A stretch of DNA of 64,000 nucleotides from Betaproteobacteria bacterium UBA5216 (GCA_002412495.1 DHVE01000042.1:10938-74937); one strand, 5' to 3'; positions 26,787 through 37,338 are shown, counted from the stretch's first letter. Numbers and translations are program-made. The notes: generated by a model not told the origin, from the sequence alone.

Positions 26787-27896
26787 ATGAAACTACTACA
26801 AATAGATCGCGATGCCTTGCTCACGCCATTACAAGCGGTTACTGGCATCGTTGAAAAGCGTCATACCTTGCCAATTCTTTCCAACGTATTGATTGAAAGA
26901 AAGAAAGACGCCTTGAACCTGGTGGCGACTGATCTGGAAATTCAAATCACGACCCGTTGTGAAGCCACTGGTAAAGCGGGTGAAGACCAACGGCTAACCG
27001 TCTCGGCTCGAAAACTACAAGACATCCTGCGATCCTTACCCGATGGCACGGAAACCACGCTGGATCTTCAAGCCAACAAACTTCAAGTCAAAGCCGGCAA
27101 GAGCCGCTTTAACCTTCAAACCATGCCGGCGGATGACTTTCCCAAAATGGCGGATGCCGGAGAAGTGCAAGGAAAGTTCTCCGTATCGCAAAAATTACTG
27201 CAGGAGCTGCTGCTGCTGGTGCAATACGCGATGGCACAGCAGGACATTCGTTACTACCTGAATGGGCTCTTGCTCGTGCTGGACGGCAACAAAATCAAGG
27301 TCGTAGCTACCGACGGTCACCGCTTGAGCTACGCCGAAGGCACCCTGTCAGAGTCGCATGAAAAACGCGAAGTTATCCTGCCGCGAAAAGCCGTGGTGGA
27401 ACTTTCCAAGCAATTGAGTTCGGACGATGCGCTATTGCATGTTGAACTTTATGTGGCTCAGGTCAGATTCAAATATGGCAATAGCGAACTGGTAACTAAA
27501 ATCATAGACGGAAAATTTCCTGATTACACACGGGTAATACCGGTTAACTACAACAAGAAAATAACCCTGGAACGACAAGGATTGCTGCATTCGCTGCAGC
27601 GGGCGGCCATACTTTCAAATGAAAAATTCCGTGGTGTTCGGTGGTTGATCGCCGGTGACAGCCTGCGTATTTCCTGCACCAACAGTGAACAGGAAGAAGC
27701 GCAGGAAGAAATGGAAGTGAACTACAACGGAGATGCGCTCGATGTCGGGTTCAATATTACCTATTTGCTGGATGTTCTGACCAATGTTCATAGTGAAAAA
27801 ATAGATTGTGCCTTTGGCGATGCCAACAGTAGCATGCTGATTACCATACCCGAACGTGATGATTTCCGTTATGTTGTCATGCCGATGCGTATTTAA
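26787..27896 (+). CDS. dnaN: DNA polymerase III sliding clamp, beta subunit
   Basis: 369 aa (E. coli 366). Three repeated clamp domains are visible. The protein starts MKLLQIDRDALLTPLQAVTG, includes KRHTLPILSNVLIE, and ends ERDDFRYVVMPMRI, the conserved C-terminal ligand-pocket region with MPMRL/I. It encircles DNA and tethers polymerase III. It follows dnaA, and gyrB begins 69 bases after it; recF, which sits here in many gamma-proteobacteria, is missing, as is common in beta-proteobacteria. Confidence 0.99.
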   Translation: MKLLQIDRDALLTPLQAVTGIVEKRHTLPILSNVLIERKKDALNLVATDLEIQITTRCEATGKAGEDQRLTVSARKLQDILRSLPDGTETTLDLQANKLQVKAGKSRFNLQTMPADDFPKMADAGEVQGKFSVSQKLLQELLLLVQYAMAQQDIRYYLNGLLLVLDGNKIKVVATDGHRLSYAEGTLSESHEKREVILPRKAVVELSKQLSSDDALLHVELYVAQVRFKYGNSELVTKIIDGKFPDYTRVIPVNYNKKITLERQGLLHSLQRAAILSNEKFRGVRWLIAGDSLRISCTNSEQEEAQEEMEVNYNGDALDVGFNITYLLDVLTNVHSEKIDCAFGDANSSMLITIPERDDFRYVVMPMRI

Positions 27897-27965
27897 TCGT
27901 TACGATATCTATTCCTGGCAGCAGCCGATAACAGCAATATAAAAAGAAAGTCGAAACCCGTAAAA

Positions 27966-30395
27966 ATGGCAGAGAACAAGGATTCAAAAGATATCAAGGA
28001 CGCAAGTGATTATGACTCGTCCAGCATCAAAATGCTCAAGGGACTGGAGGCCGTCAGAAAGCGTCCCGGCATGTATATTGGAGACACCAGCGACGGTTCC
28101 GGGCTGCACCATATGGTGTTCGAGGTGGTTGACAATGCCATCGATGAAGCGCTTGCCGGTTATTGCAATGAAATAACCATTACCATCCATACTGATAATT
28201 CCATTAGCGTGGCCGATAATGGACGCGGTATACCCACGGGCATCCATCCGGAGGATGAATTAAAGCGTTCTACCGCCGAAGTCGTCATGACAGAACTGCA
28301 TGCAGGCGGCAAATTCGACAGCAATTCCTATAAGATATCAGGTGGCTTGCACGGCGTTGGTGTTTCAGTGGTTAACGCCTTATCCGAATGGTTACGGCTG
28401 ACAATACGTCGTGACGGCAAAATGCACCAGATGGAATTTCGTGATGGCGTTGCAGTAGCACCGCTCAAATCGACCGGGAAAAGCGAACGTCGCGGTACCG
28501 AAGTGCATTTCATGGCGAGCACCGAAGTCTTCGGTAAAATTGAATATCACCACGACATACTGGCAAAACGCCTGAGAGAATTGTCGTTTTTGAATCATGG
28601 CGTAAAAATCGTTTTGCTGGATCAGCGTACCGGCAAGGAAGAAAACTTCGCCTTCAGTGGTGGTATCCGCGGTTTTGTCGAATACATGAACCGCAGCAAG
28701 AGCGTGCTGCATCAGACCATATTTCATGCGACCGGCGAGAAAGACGGCATCATTGTTGAAGTGGCCATGCAATGGAACGATTCCTATCAGGAATCGATGC
28801 AGTGTTTTACCAATAATATTCCGCAGCGCGATGGTGGTACACATCTGACAGGCCTGCGCGCCGCCATGACACGCACGCTCAATAACTACATCGTCAACAC
28901 CGAGCTCGCCAAAAAGGCCAAGGTGGAAACCACCGGCGATGACATGAAAGAGGGCTTGACCTGCGTTCTGTCGGTCAAAGTGCCGGAACCGAAATTCTCT
29001 TCGCAGACCAAGGAAAAACTGGTGTCTTCCGAAGTGCGACCGGCGGTCGAAGAAGTGGTAGCCGCCAAGTTGATGGAATTCCTGCTGGAAAAACCGAACG
29101 ACGCCAAAGTCATCTGCGGCAAAATCGTCGATGCTGCGCGCGCCCGGGAAGCTGCGCGCAAGGCGCGTGAACTAACCCGGCGCAAAGGCGTACTCGATTC
29201 CTTCGGGCTCTCCGGAAAACTGGCGGATTGCCAGGAGCGGGACCCGAAACTGTGCGAGCTGTATCTGGTAGAGGGTGATTCCGCCGGCGGCTCCGCCAAG
29301 CAAGGCCGTGACCGCAAGTTTCAGGCTATTTTGCCCTTACGCGGCAAGATACTAAACGTAGAGAAGGCCCGCTTCGACAAATTGTTGTCCTCCACCGAAA
29401 TCACCACGCTGATCAGCGTGCTGGGTACCGGCATTGGCAAGGACGAATACTCTGCCGACAAGTTGCGTTATCACCGCATAATCATCATGACGGACGCCGA
29501 CGTCGACGGTGCGCATATCCGCACGTTGCTGCTGACTTTTTTCTATCGGCAGATGCCTGAACTGGTCGAGCGTGGTCATATTTATATTGCGCAGCCGCCG
29601 CTCTATCGTCTAAAGCACGGCAAGACCGAGCGCTATCTGAAGGATGAACACGAGCACAAACAATATCTGCTCAAGCTCGCGCTGGCGGGTGCCCAGCTTT
29701 ATCCTTCAGCAACCGCAGCGCCGCTTAGCAAAGAAGCGCTGGAAGCGGTGGCTAAGGATTACCTGCTGGCCGAAGCGGTCATTGATCGTGCCAGCCGGCT
29801 CGCAGACGAAGCCGTGTTGCATGTTTTGCTGCAACAACCGGTGGAGCTCGATTTGTCCAACGAGGCCGCTGCCACGCGCAGCGCAAAGTTGATCGCTGGA
29901 TTGGTGAAATCCGACAAAATTAAAATAGCTGCCACCTACGATGAAAAGATCGAACAATTCATCATACAAATCAATAAGATACAGCACGGCGTCGAGCACC
30001 GTACGCGCATCGATGCTGATTTTGTTCACAGCGGCGACTATGCTCAAATCAAAAAGACGGCAGCCGTGTTACAGGGTTTGTTGAGCGAAGGCGCGCACGT
30101 GAAATTTGGTGAGCACCAGCAGCCGGTTAAGGAATTCCGGGACGCCATTGATTGGATTCTCGCCGAAGCGCAGCGCGGCGTTACCGTACAGCGTTACAAA
30201 GGTCTGGGCGAAATGAATCCCGAGCAGTTGTGGGAAACTACCATGGATCCGAAAGTGCGGCGCTTGCTGCGCGCGCAAATCGAAGATGCCATCGGCGCCG
30301 ACGAGATTTTCAGCACGCTCATGGGTGACGCCGTGGAGCCGCGCCGCGCCTTTATAGAAACCAATGCCTTAGGCGTCCGCAACCTCGACGTTTAG
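27966..30395 (+). CDS. gyrB: DNA gyrase subunit B
   Basis: 809 aa. The GHKL ATPase domain has KRPGMYIGDTSDGSGLHHMV, DNGRGIPTG and SGGLHGVGVSVVNALS. The TOPRIM domain carries EGDSAGGSAKQGRDRKFQAI and the metal-binding DADVDGAHIRTLL. The C-terminal GyrB signature RYKGLGEMNPEQLWETTMDP is complete. The length, with the insert before the last signature, is that of proteobacterial GyrB. With GyrA, not in this window, it introduces negative supercoils. Confidence 0.99.
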   Translation: MAENKDSKDIKDASDYDSSSIKMLKGLEAVRKRPGMYIGDTSDGSGLHHMVFEVVDNAIDEALAGYCNEITITIHTDNSISVADNGRGIPTGIHPEDELKRSTAEVVMTELHAGGKFDSNSYKISGGLHGVGVSVVNALSEWLRLTIRRDGKMHQMEFRDGVAVAPLKSTGKSERRGTEVHFMASTEVFGKIEYHHDILAKRLRELSFLNHGVKIVLLDQRTGKEENFAFSGGIRGFVEYMNRSKSVLHQTIFHATGEKDGIIVEVAMQWNDSYQESMQCFTNNIPQRDGGTHLTGLRAAMTRTLNNYIVNTELAKKAKVETTGDDMKEGLTCVLSVKVPEPKFSSQTKEKLVSSEVRPAVEEVVAAKLMEFLLEKPNDAKVICGKIVDAARAREAARKARELTRRKGVLDSFGLSGKLADCQERDPKLCELYLVEGDSAGGSAKQGRDRKFQAILPLRGKILNVEKARFDKLLSSTEITTLISVLGTGIGKDEYSADKLRYHRIIIMTDADVDGAHIRTLLLTFFYRQMPELVERGHIYIAQPPLYRLKHGKTERYLKDEHEHKQYLLKLALAGAQLYPSATAAPLSKEALEAVAKDYLLAEAVIDRASRLADEAVLHVLLQQPVELDLSNEAAATRSAKLIAGLVKSDKIKIAATYDEKIEQFIIQINKIQHGVEHRTRIDADFVHSGDYAQIKKTAAVLQGLLSEGAHVKFGEHQQPVKEFRDAIDWILAEAQRGVTVQRYKGLGEMNPEQLWETTMDPKVRRLLRAQIEDAIGADEIFSTLMGDAVEPRRAFIETNALGVRNLDV

Positions 30396-30435
30396 CATGT
30401 TAACGGCCCTCGAATAACGCGGTACTGCGGGTCAA

Positions 30436-30858
30436 TCAAGCGTGATGCGATTCCGCAGGTAATTCCGCGAGTTCAATCAGGCAACCTTCCGTGCCTGCCG
30501 GATCCAGAAACGCGATACGGCTATTGGCGTGACCATGGCGGGGCACTTGGTCCAGAAGCGGTACGCCCTTGGCTTTTAATTCCGCAAGGGCTTCGTCTAT
30601 GTTTTCGACTTCAAAACAGATGTGATTGATGCCGCCCTTACCTTCGGCAATCATTTGCGCGTGCTTGCTGTCGGGCGTGGTGCCGGCGATCAACTCCACC
30701 ATTGACTCGCCGATGGGATACAGGGCCAGCTTGACTGGTCGGACGGGATTCGTTTCCACCCCACCCAGCTTGATGCCGAAACAATCCTCCCACAGCGCGC
30801 GGCTTTTATCCACGTCCTTGACCAGAATGCCCACGTGCTCAATGCGTTTAATTTTCAT
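30436..30858 (-). CDS. VOC-family protein, probable methylmalonyl-CoA epimerase
   Basis: 140 aa. It is a single glyoxalase-fold (VOC) protein with paired beta-alpha-beta-beta-beta modules: IKRIEHVGILVKDVDKSRAL supplies the first metal His (residue 8), GINHICFEVENIDEALAEL the second, and GTEGCLIELAEL the Glu. This spacing, with VPRHGHANSRIAFLDP, resembles methylmalonyl-CoA epimerase, which interconverts the 2R and 2S forms in propionyl-CoA use. A carboxyltransferase that could belong to the same pathway is encoded 30 kb away at 61155. A general lyase or dioxygenase-like role is the alternative. Confidence 0.75.
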   Translation of the reverse strand: MKIKRIEHVGILVKDVDKSRALWEDCFGIKLGGVETNPVRPVKLALYPIGESMVELIAGTTPDSKHAQMIAEGKGGINHICFEVENIDEALAELKAKGVPLLDQVPRHGHANSRIAFLDPAGTEGCLIELAELPAESHHA

Positions 30859-30944
30859 GCTGTTCTCCGTTATTGGAACCGGCAGTGTAGCCTGTTAAAA
30901 AGAAAGCGCCACGCGTTGAAGTGCAGTAGTGACCCCGTTACGAC

Positions 30945-32042
30945 TCAATTACGGATGTCCTGTAAAAACCATTCCGTCGGTAGTTCATGTCCCAGCCCCG
31001 CGGCCTTGGCCTTGCGATAAACCAGTGAACCCACTGACGAAAACTGCACCCCCCAGTTACCAATGGTGCGGTAATGCGTGATCTGATCGCGGGATGTGCG
31101 ACCGGGAGATTTGCCTGACAGCACGTCCGTGTAAACCGGCCACTCACCCAACTTCAGATTTTTGGTCGCGCGAGGCAGGCGTTTTCGTTGTTCCTCGGTA
31201 CCCATTACGAAAGCCCCCAGACTGCCGCCGATACCCTGCTTGAACATCTCGCTTTCGGGGATGGGCAAACCTTCTTTGCCTTGCTGGACCTTGACGTCGA
31301 AGCGCGCGGCTACGTCAGCTGAAATTTCATGCGGGCCTAAATTCACCACATGCATGCCTGGTTCCAGCCAAGCCGGATCGATGGTGGGCGTGATACTGTC
31401 GGTACAGGTCGAGAGTATGTCCACGCCGCGTACAGCCTCGCGCGCGGAATCCACCGCCACTACCTCAAGACTCAGCGCCTTTGACATTTCTGCCGCGTAA
31501 CGAGCGCGGTTTTCCGGATTGCGGCTGAACACCTTGACGCTCTTGAGCTTGCGCACTACGGCATAGGCCTCGAGGAACGTGCGCGCCATGCCGCCGGAGC
31601 CGATCATGCCCACCGTGCAGGCATCTTCGCGCGCCAATAAGCGCGTGCCGATGCCCGCCGCAGCGCCCACGCGCATATGCTGCAAGTGACCGTCATTCAT
31701 GATCGCCAGCGGTTCGCCATTGCCCGCGCTGTAAAGAATTACCAGCCCGCAAAAAGTACCGGGTTGCATGCAATACTTGCTTTCCGAGACACTGCCGTCC
31801 TCGCCTTTCGGCCAATGCACGATGTCCGATTTCAAGCGCACAGCATAATAGCCACCGCTGGATCCTTCGACGGTCCCAAAACGGTAATAGCCATCTTCGC
31901 GATCACACGGCACATAGGTGTCGATACGCGGCCGAAATATCGCCTTGCCGTGCAACAGTCCCGCGAAAGCCTCTTCTTGCACCTCGATGCACTCGCGCAT
32001 GTTCAGCGTTTGGGCAACGACATCATTGTTGATCATTAGCAT
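30945..32042 (-). CDS. Ornithine cyclodeaminase / mu-crystallin family protein
   Basis: 365 aa. The N-terminal part contains MRECIEVQEEAFAGLLHGKA and a substrate-binding region; the Rossmann domain has CTVGMIGSGGMARTFLEAYA for NAD(P), then VKVFSRNPENRARYA and VVNLGPHEISADV. Members are ornithine or lysine cyclodeaminases, ketimine reductases and alanine dehydrogenases, and the substrate cannot be assigned here. It stands between the VOC gene and topB with clear gaps, and is probably monocistronic or cotranscribed with the VOC gene downstream. Confidence 0.82.
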   Translation of the reverse strand: MLMINNDVVAQTLNMRECIEVQEEAFAGLLHGKAIFRPRIDTYVPCDREDGYYRFGTVEGSSGGYYAVRLKSDIVHWPKGEDGSVSESKYCMQPGTFCGLVILYSAGNGEPLAIMNDGHLQHMRVGAAAGIGTRLLAREDACTVGMIGSGGMARTFLEAYAVVRKLKSVKVFSRNPENRARYAAEMSKALSLEVVAVDSAREAVRGVDILSTCTDSITPTIDPAWLEPGMHVVNLGPHEISADVAARFDVKVQQGKEGLPIPESEMFKQGIGGSLGAFVMGTEEQRKRLPRATKNLKLGEWPVYTDVLSGKSPGRTSRDQITHYRTIGNWGVQFSSVGSLVYRKAKAAGLGHELPTEWFLQDIRN

Positions 32043-32099
32043 AGCTATCCCAACCGCAACAGGTAATCGAAGCTTACAACGCCCGGGGTCAAACCCGCG

Positions 32100-34685
32100 T
32101 CACGCAGCCTTGCGTGCCTTGGCTGGCGCCTTCTTTTTGACGGCCGGCTTCTCGGCTACTTTTGTGTCGGCGGTGCCTTTCGTACCCGCCTTGGTGCTGG
32201 CACCAGCGCCTGCCTTGGCCTCACGCGGCGCAAACTCAAACGACACCTTGCCATCCGACCCACGCACCAGAAACGCCGAGAACGGCCGGCCCTTTTTGCT
32301 GATGAATTTATGTAGCAAGTCCGTCTTGCCGTCTTTCAGGAGCTTGGTGACCTGCTCGGGCTCAATGTTGCGCTGAAGAATGATTTTGCCCGTGCGGAAA
32401 TCGCAGGTGCGCGGCTGCGCAGCGGCTTTTTCACACAGATACGCCATGCCGTGCGAGTAGACCTTGCCGCCACACTTGGGGCAGGCCCCGACGGATTCCT
32501 GACCGGTGAAATCCACCGGCTCGGCATCTTCATTGGCTTGGCCGAAATCGAATTCCAGTTTGTTTTCGGCATTGAGCTTGATATTGGCGGCGAACGGACG
32601 TCCCAGCCGTGAACGAAACCCTTGCAGCGGGCCGATGCTTCTCCTGGCGATGAGTTCGTCGATTTCAGTCGATTCGAACTGCCGGCCTGCGAGGATGCGC
32701 CACAGCGAAAAATCACATTTCTCGCACTGGAATTTCTTATAGTTTTCGGTAATCTTGCCGCCACAACTGGGGCACTTGGCTTTCAGCGTGACGTAGTCAC
32801 CGGGCACGGATTCACTGTCATGCGCCTTGGCGCGCTCGACGATATGACGAGTCATTTTGCCGATTTCGCGCATGAAGGTGTCGCGCTTCAGCTTGCCGTG
32901 CTCCATCTCCTTCAGCTTGAATTCCCATTCGCCGGTCATTTCGGGCGACGCCAGCTCCGGTATATCCAGCCCGCGCAACAGCGTCAGCAATGCAAAGGCC
33001 TTGGGCGTCGCTTGCAATTCCCGGCCGAGTCGCACGACATACTCCTCGGCGATCAATTTTTCGATGGTAACAGCGCGCGTCGCGGGCGTGCCGAGACCCC
33101 GTTCTTTCATCGCGTCGCGCAGTTCCTCGTCTTCCACCAGTTTACCTGCGCCCTCCATCGCCGACAGCAGCGTGGCTTCGTTAAACCGCGCGGGCGGCTT
33201 GGTCTGCGTGGCGAGCACATCGATTCTTTCGGTCTTGGCTTTTTCGCCTTTTTTCACTGCCACCAGATTAGGTGCATCGCCATCTTCTGCGGCCGCCTTG
33301 CCATGGACCTCCAGCCAGCCGGCGTTGACCAGCACCTTGCCTTCGCTCTTGAACGCTTCTTTTTCAACACGCGTGATGCGCGTGGTGACGAGATATTCCG
33401 CGCTTGGATAAAACACCGCGAGGAACTGGCGCACCACCAGGTCATATAACTTGGTTTCGATTTCGTTCAACGCTTTCGGCGGCTGGCCGGTGGGGATAAT
33501 GGCGAAGTGGTCGGAAATTTTTGCGTTGTTGAATATGCGCTTGGTGGGTTTGACCCAGCCTTGCTTTAAAATCTTTTTCGCGAACGGCGCGTATTCCGAG
33601 TCCGAAAGCACTTTCAGGGTTTCTTTCACCGTGTCGACATAGTCTTCCGGCAGCGCGCGCGCGTCGGTACGCGGATAGGTTAGCACCTTGTGTTTTTCGT
33701 ACAGCGACTGCGCCAGCGAAAGCGTGGTGCGCGCGCTGAAACCAAAACGCCCATTCGCTGCGCGTTGCAAGCTGGTCAGATCGAACAACAGCGGGGACGC
33801 TTGCGTGGTGGGCTTGCTTTCTTCCTCGATGATGCCGGGTTTGCCTTCGCACTTGGTCTTGACGGCTTCTGCGGTTTTTGCGTCCCAGATGCGTTCGGCT
33901 CTGAGGTCCGGATTAACAGCGTCGCCTTCGCCATCCTTGGCGTCCTTTTTAGCCTTGGCGAAATTCTCGTCTATCCAGCGACCCGTGTACGAGCCATCGG
34001 AAACGCCAAAAGTACCGTGTACTTCCCAGTAATCCTTGGGTACAAAGCGTTTGATCTTTTCCTCTCGCTCGACCAGGATGGCTAGTGTCGGCGTTTGCAC
34101 GCGGCCGACCGGCGTCTTGTGAAAACCACCGCTTTTGGAATTGAACGCCGTCATCGCGCGCGTGCCGTTAATGCCCACCAGCCAGTCCGCCTCGGAACGG
34201 CAGATCGCCGCGTCAGCCAGTGGTTGCATTTCGGCGTCGCTGCGCAAATTCTTGAAGCCTTCCTTGATCGAACCCGCTGTCATCGATTGCAGCCACAAAC
34301 GCTTCACGGGTTTCTTGCAGCCGGCATGACTGGCGATATAGCGAAAGATCAGTTCGCCCTCGCGGCCCGCGTCGCATGCGTTGATCACGCCGGTGATGTC
34401 TTTGCGTTTGAGCAGTTTGGTCAGCAGTTTCAGTCGTGCCTCGGATTTCTCGATCGGCAGCAGATCAAAATGCGGCGGGATTACCGGCAGGTTGGCAAAC
34501 GACCACTTGCCGCGCTTGACTTCGAATTCTTCCGGCACGGCGATTTGCACCAGATGCCCTACGGCGGACGACAAAACATACTCATCGCTCTCAAAATAGT
34601 CATCGTGGCGCTTGAAGCCGCCCAGTACGCGCGCGATATCGCTGGCCACAGACGGCTTCTCAGCGATAATTAGTTGTTTTGACAT
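32100..34685 (-). CDS. topB: DNA topoisomerase III-type (type IA) enzyme
   Basis: 861 aa from the ATG at 34685 (MSKQLIIAEKPSVASDIARV); the frame is open 31 codons further upstream but without family similarity. The TOPRIM domain includes NACDAGREGELIFRYI. The catalytic Tyr lies in VLTYPRTDARALPEDY. Two C-terminal zinc-ribbon-like modules follow (CPSCGGKITENYKKFQCEKC, then CPKCGGKVYS with later Cys), as does a basic tail rich in Lys and Ala (about the last 35 residues). It relaxes or decatenates DNA through single-strand passage. Betaproteobacteria commonly encode this gene beside dprA, as here. Confidence 0.93.
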   Translation of the reverse strand: MSKQLIIAEKPSVASDIARVLGGFKRHDDYFESDEYVLSSAVGHLVQIAVPEEFEVKRGKWSFANLPVIPPHFDLLPIEKSEARLKLLTKLLKRKDITGVINACDAGREGELIFRYIASHAGCKKPVKRLWLQSMTAGSIKEGFKNLRSDAEMQPLADAAICRSEADWLVGINGTRAMTAFNSKSGGFHKTPVGRVQTPTLAILVEREEKIKRFVPKDYWEVHGTFGVSDGSYTGRWIDENFAKAKKDAKDGEGDAVNPDLRAERIWDAKTAEAVKTKCEGKPGIIEEESKPTTQASPLLFDLTSLQRAANGRFGFSARTTLSLAQSLYEKHKVLTYPRTDARALPEDYVDTVKETLKVLSDSEYAPFAKKILKQGWVKPTKRIFNNAKISDHFAIIPTGQPPKALNEIETKLYDLVVRQFLAVFYPSAEYLVTTRITRVEKEAFKSEGKVLVNAGWLEVHGKAAAEDGDAPNLVAVKKGEKAKTERIDVLATQTKPPARFNEATLLSAMEGAGKLVEDEELRDAMKERGLGTPATRAVTIEKLIAEEYVVRLGRELQATPKAFALLTLLRGLDIPELASPEMTGEWEFKLKEMEHGKLKRDTFMREIGKMTRHIVERAKAHDSESVPGDYVTLKAKCPSCGGKITENYKKFQCEKCDFSLWRILAGRQFESTEIDELIARRSIGPLQGFRSRLGRPFAANIKLNAENKLEFDFGQANEDAEPVDFTGQESVGACPKCGGKVYSHGMAYLCEKAAAQPRTCDFRTGKIILQRNIEPEQVTKLLKDGKTDLLHKFISKKGRPFSAFLVRGSDGKVSFEFAPREAKAGAGASTKAGTKGTADTKVAEKPAVKKKAPAKARKAA

Positions 34686-34864
34686 GGTTTTTTCGGGGTG
34701 CTCGCGCAATAAAGCTGGATTCGCCGCCTGCGGGATGTTAGCGGGCGGCGCTAAAAGAGCGGCAGATAATAAGAACAAACAGGGCGGGAGCGCAAGCGCA
34801 GCACGTCACGAGCGGCACAACACGGGTAAACAATTACTACATTATAAGCAATAAAAACAAACAG

Positions 34865-35941
34865 TTACGATATCCTCTGCCATAGCCCTCCGAGCAGGCC
34901 GGCAACCACGCCGTCCACTTCAAGCTGAACTAATGCCGCGCTGACCTCGTGTACCGGCAATCCGGCGCGCCCGGCCAGCGTGTCGATATCGCATGGATCA
35001 AAGGCCATGTGTGCCAGCAACGGGTGCTCTGAAGCCGCGGTTGCTTTGGCGGCCCCGCCCGCAGGCGTCGGCAGGCGCAACTCGCCAAGGATATCCGCCG
35101 CGTCGTCCACCAGCTTGGCGCCCTGTTTAATCAGTACGTGGCAGCCCTTGGACAGGGTAGAGTGGATCGAGCCGGGAATAGAAAACACGTCTTTGCCAAG
35201 CTCATTGGCGATGCGGGCGGTGATCAGCGAGCCACTCGATAATGCGGCTTCCACCACCACGCAGCCGCGCGTCATGCCGCTGATCAACCGGTTACGGCGC
35301 GGGAAATTTGCCGCCAATGGCGGTGTGCCCAACGCAAACTCGGAAATAATGGCGCCGTTTTCCGCGATCGCGTGCGCCAGTTCGCGATTGCGTGCTGGAT
35401 ACACCTTGTCGAGCCCAGTGCCGATAATGGCAATGGTGGAAGACAATCCCGCCAAGCCGCCCCGATGCGCAGCGGCATCTATGCCCAGCGCTAGTCCGCT
35501 GACCACGCACAGGCCCGCATTGCTCAACGCCGTCGCAAACAATTCGGCAGTAAGCTTGCCCTGCGCCGTAGCGTTACGGCTGCCGACAATCGCAATCGCC
35601 GGTTGGTTAAGCAGTTCGCGACGGCCTTTGACGTAAATCAGTGGTGGAGGGTCCGGCGTTTGCAGCAGCGCCTGGGGATATTCCGTGTCCGCGAAAGTCA
35701 CGACATGATTGTGTGCATCGGCCAGCCAGGTTTCCACCGCGGCCAACTCGCCATACAGTCGGCCTTCGAGTATGGCATCGGCGATCTTGCCGTTTACAAT
35801 GGTGGTGAGCGAGGTGTGGCTGGCGCCGAGAATTTGCTCCGGTCCGCCGAAAGCGGAGAGCAACTTGCGGAACGCCTCACCGCCTAGTCCCTCGGTGAGG
35901 CCCAGCCGCAGCCAAGCCTCGATATCGGGCGCCAGCGGCAT
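34865..35941 (-). CDS. dprA: DNA-processing protein DprA (Smf)
   Basis: 358 aa. The Rossmann-like core has VGSRNATAQGKLTAELFA, VVSGLALGIDAAAHRGGL, GTGLDKVYPARNREL and NFPRRNRLISGMTRG, which together are diagnostic. A C-terminal winged-helix-like piece (about residues 300-355) is present, as in many proteobacteria. DprA loads RecA onto incoming single-stranded DNA in natural transformation. It lies between the LysM gene (50 bases upstream) and topB. No other competence genes are in the window. Confidence 0.95.
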   Translation of the reverse strand: MPLAPDIEAWLRLGLTEGLGGEAFRKLLSAFGGPEQILGASHTSLTTIVNGKIADAILEGRLYGELAAVETWLADAHNHVVTFADTEYPQALLQTPDPPPLIYVKGRRELLNQPAIAIVGSRNATAQGKLTAELFATALSNAGLCVVSGLALGIDAAAHRGGLAGLSSTIAIIGTGLDKVYPARNRELAHAIAENGAIISEFALGTPPLAANFPRRNRLISGMTRGCVVVEAALSSGSLITARIANELGKDVFSIPGSIHSTLSKGCHVLIKQGAKLVDDAADILGELRLPTPAGGAAKATAASEHPLLAHMAFDPCDIDTLAGRAGLPVHEVSAALVQLEVDGVVAGLLGGLWQRIS

Positions 35942-35991
35942 GCTCGGGAAAATGCGCGGCCGCGTTCAGTCGCTGGGCGGCCGCACAATAA

Positions 35992-37149
35992 TCAAGGCGT
36001 GGTGACGATGTCCGAAATCGCGACCGGTCGTTTGGAATCCATTACCAACGCGAACGATGCTCGGTCAAACGTGCGGAAAACCATCACGAGGCCATAGGTC
36101 TCGTCCGGTAAGTTCGCGAGCTCGGAGTCATCAAGGGGAGAGGTAACCGGATATACCGGTCCATCGCGAGGCGTCAGGCGGCTTTCGTAGTAGGTGCGCC
36201 GTGTTTCGTCTCCGGTCGGGCCCGCCCGGCCATAAAGCGGGCTAGTGCGCAGGTTATAACGAGCAGCGTTCTGGCTACGATGCAACGCTAATACGTGGCC
36301 GACTTCCAAACCGTCCTTTGCCCCTTTGGATAATGAAACAACGAAATATTTACCGGTTTCCCAAATATTGTGGTTCAAGGCAATTACGCGCCCTTGAATT
36401 TTCGTAGTGGGCGCCCTAGGAACGTAGGCGAACTGAGGTACTTCTTTCCCAACGGGCAACAGCCGATCGTCGGTGTAGATTTCCTGCGTGGAAGACATTA
36501 TCTCAAGGCGGCTAACCTCTCCAAATTGACGTACACGCGCCTCACCCAAATACAGCGCCAAGTAGCCTAACGTTTCGCCCGTATCCGGATTAACCAGCTT
36601 TTCGCCACGGCGATAAATTTGCCACGCGACGCCCTTTTCTTTGCTCAAGCCCTTGGCAAATGCCATATTACCCGCACCGACAGCCACCCGGTTTTCCTCG
36701 GTGGCCATGATACGCGGCGAGTTCTCCAGTTCGGTTTCGCTGACCACCATCGGTCGCGATACAAACGCACTGATCGCACCCGGTTCTATCGTAGGCACCG
36801 CCTGCGAGATATCTTCACGGCGCACGCCGGGTGAAAGCTTGACACTATCGACACGCAACTGGCCTGTGGTGCGATCCAGCACCAGCACGTCGCCGGGGTA
36901 AATACGATGCGGGTTACGCACTTGTTCGCGATTCATGTCCCACAGCTTGGGCCAGTTCCAAGGCTTCTCGAGATAGCGTCCGGAGATGCCCCACAGCGTG
37001 TCGCCGCGTTGCACGGTGTAGCGGTCCGGCGCATCCGCCTTAATAGTAGTATCGCTACTACTCTGACCCTGTGCCGCCGCCATACCCGTACAAGCCACCC
37101 AAAGGGCGGCGGAGGCAACAACCAGCAGCGATATAATCTTGTTTTTCAT
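35992..37149 (-). CDS. Secreted LysM-domain protein
   Basis: 385 aa from the ATG at 37149, the start of a clear signal peptide (MKNKIISLLVVASAALW, cleavage about AAAQG); the longer open frame to 37245 precedes it without similarity. A LysM domain (about residues 41-91) has YTVQRGDTLWGISGRYLEKP and IYPGDVLVLD, which bind peptidoglycan glycan chains. The remaining 290 residues are a mixed region with no catalytic motif I recognise. It is placed directly before dprA, as in many beta-proteobacteria. A cysteine at residue 20 sits in a weak lipobox, so attachment as a lipoprotein is unlikely. Confidence 0.88.
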   Translation of the reverse strand: MKNKIISLLVVASAALWVACTGMAAAQGQSSSDTTIKADAPDRYTVQRGDTLWGISGRYLEKPWNWPKLWDMNREQVRNPHRIYPGDVLVLDRTTGQLRVDSVKLSPGVRREDISQAVPTIEPGAISAFVSRPMVVSETELENSPRIMATEENRVAVGAGNMAFAKGLSKEKGVAWQIYRRGEKLVNPDTGETLGYLALYLGEARVRQFGEVSRLEIMSSTQEIYTDDRLLPVGKEVPQFAYVPRAPTTKIQGRVIALNHNIWETGKYFVVSLSKGAKDGLEVGHVLALHRSQNAARYNLRTSPLYGRAGPTGDETRRTYYESRLTPRDGPVYPVTSPLDDSELANLPDETYGLVMVFRTFDRASFALVMDSKRPVAISDIVTTP

Positions 37150-37338
37150 AAAAGCACCCCGATGAAAATCCCGTCTCGCATCATTCCTGCATGCAGAACG
37201 AGAACGATGGTATATCTGATCACGAATCACATGTGGAACACGCAAGCGCTATGATGACGCAACGCGTTGTTGTACGCACGCAACATGATAATTTGGATTA
37301 AATTCTGCATCTAGTTTGTTATATTGGCAAGGCTTTTT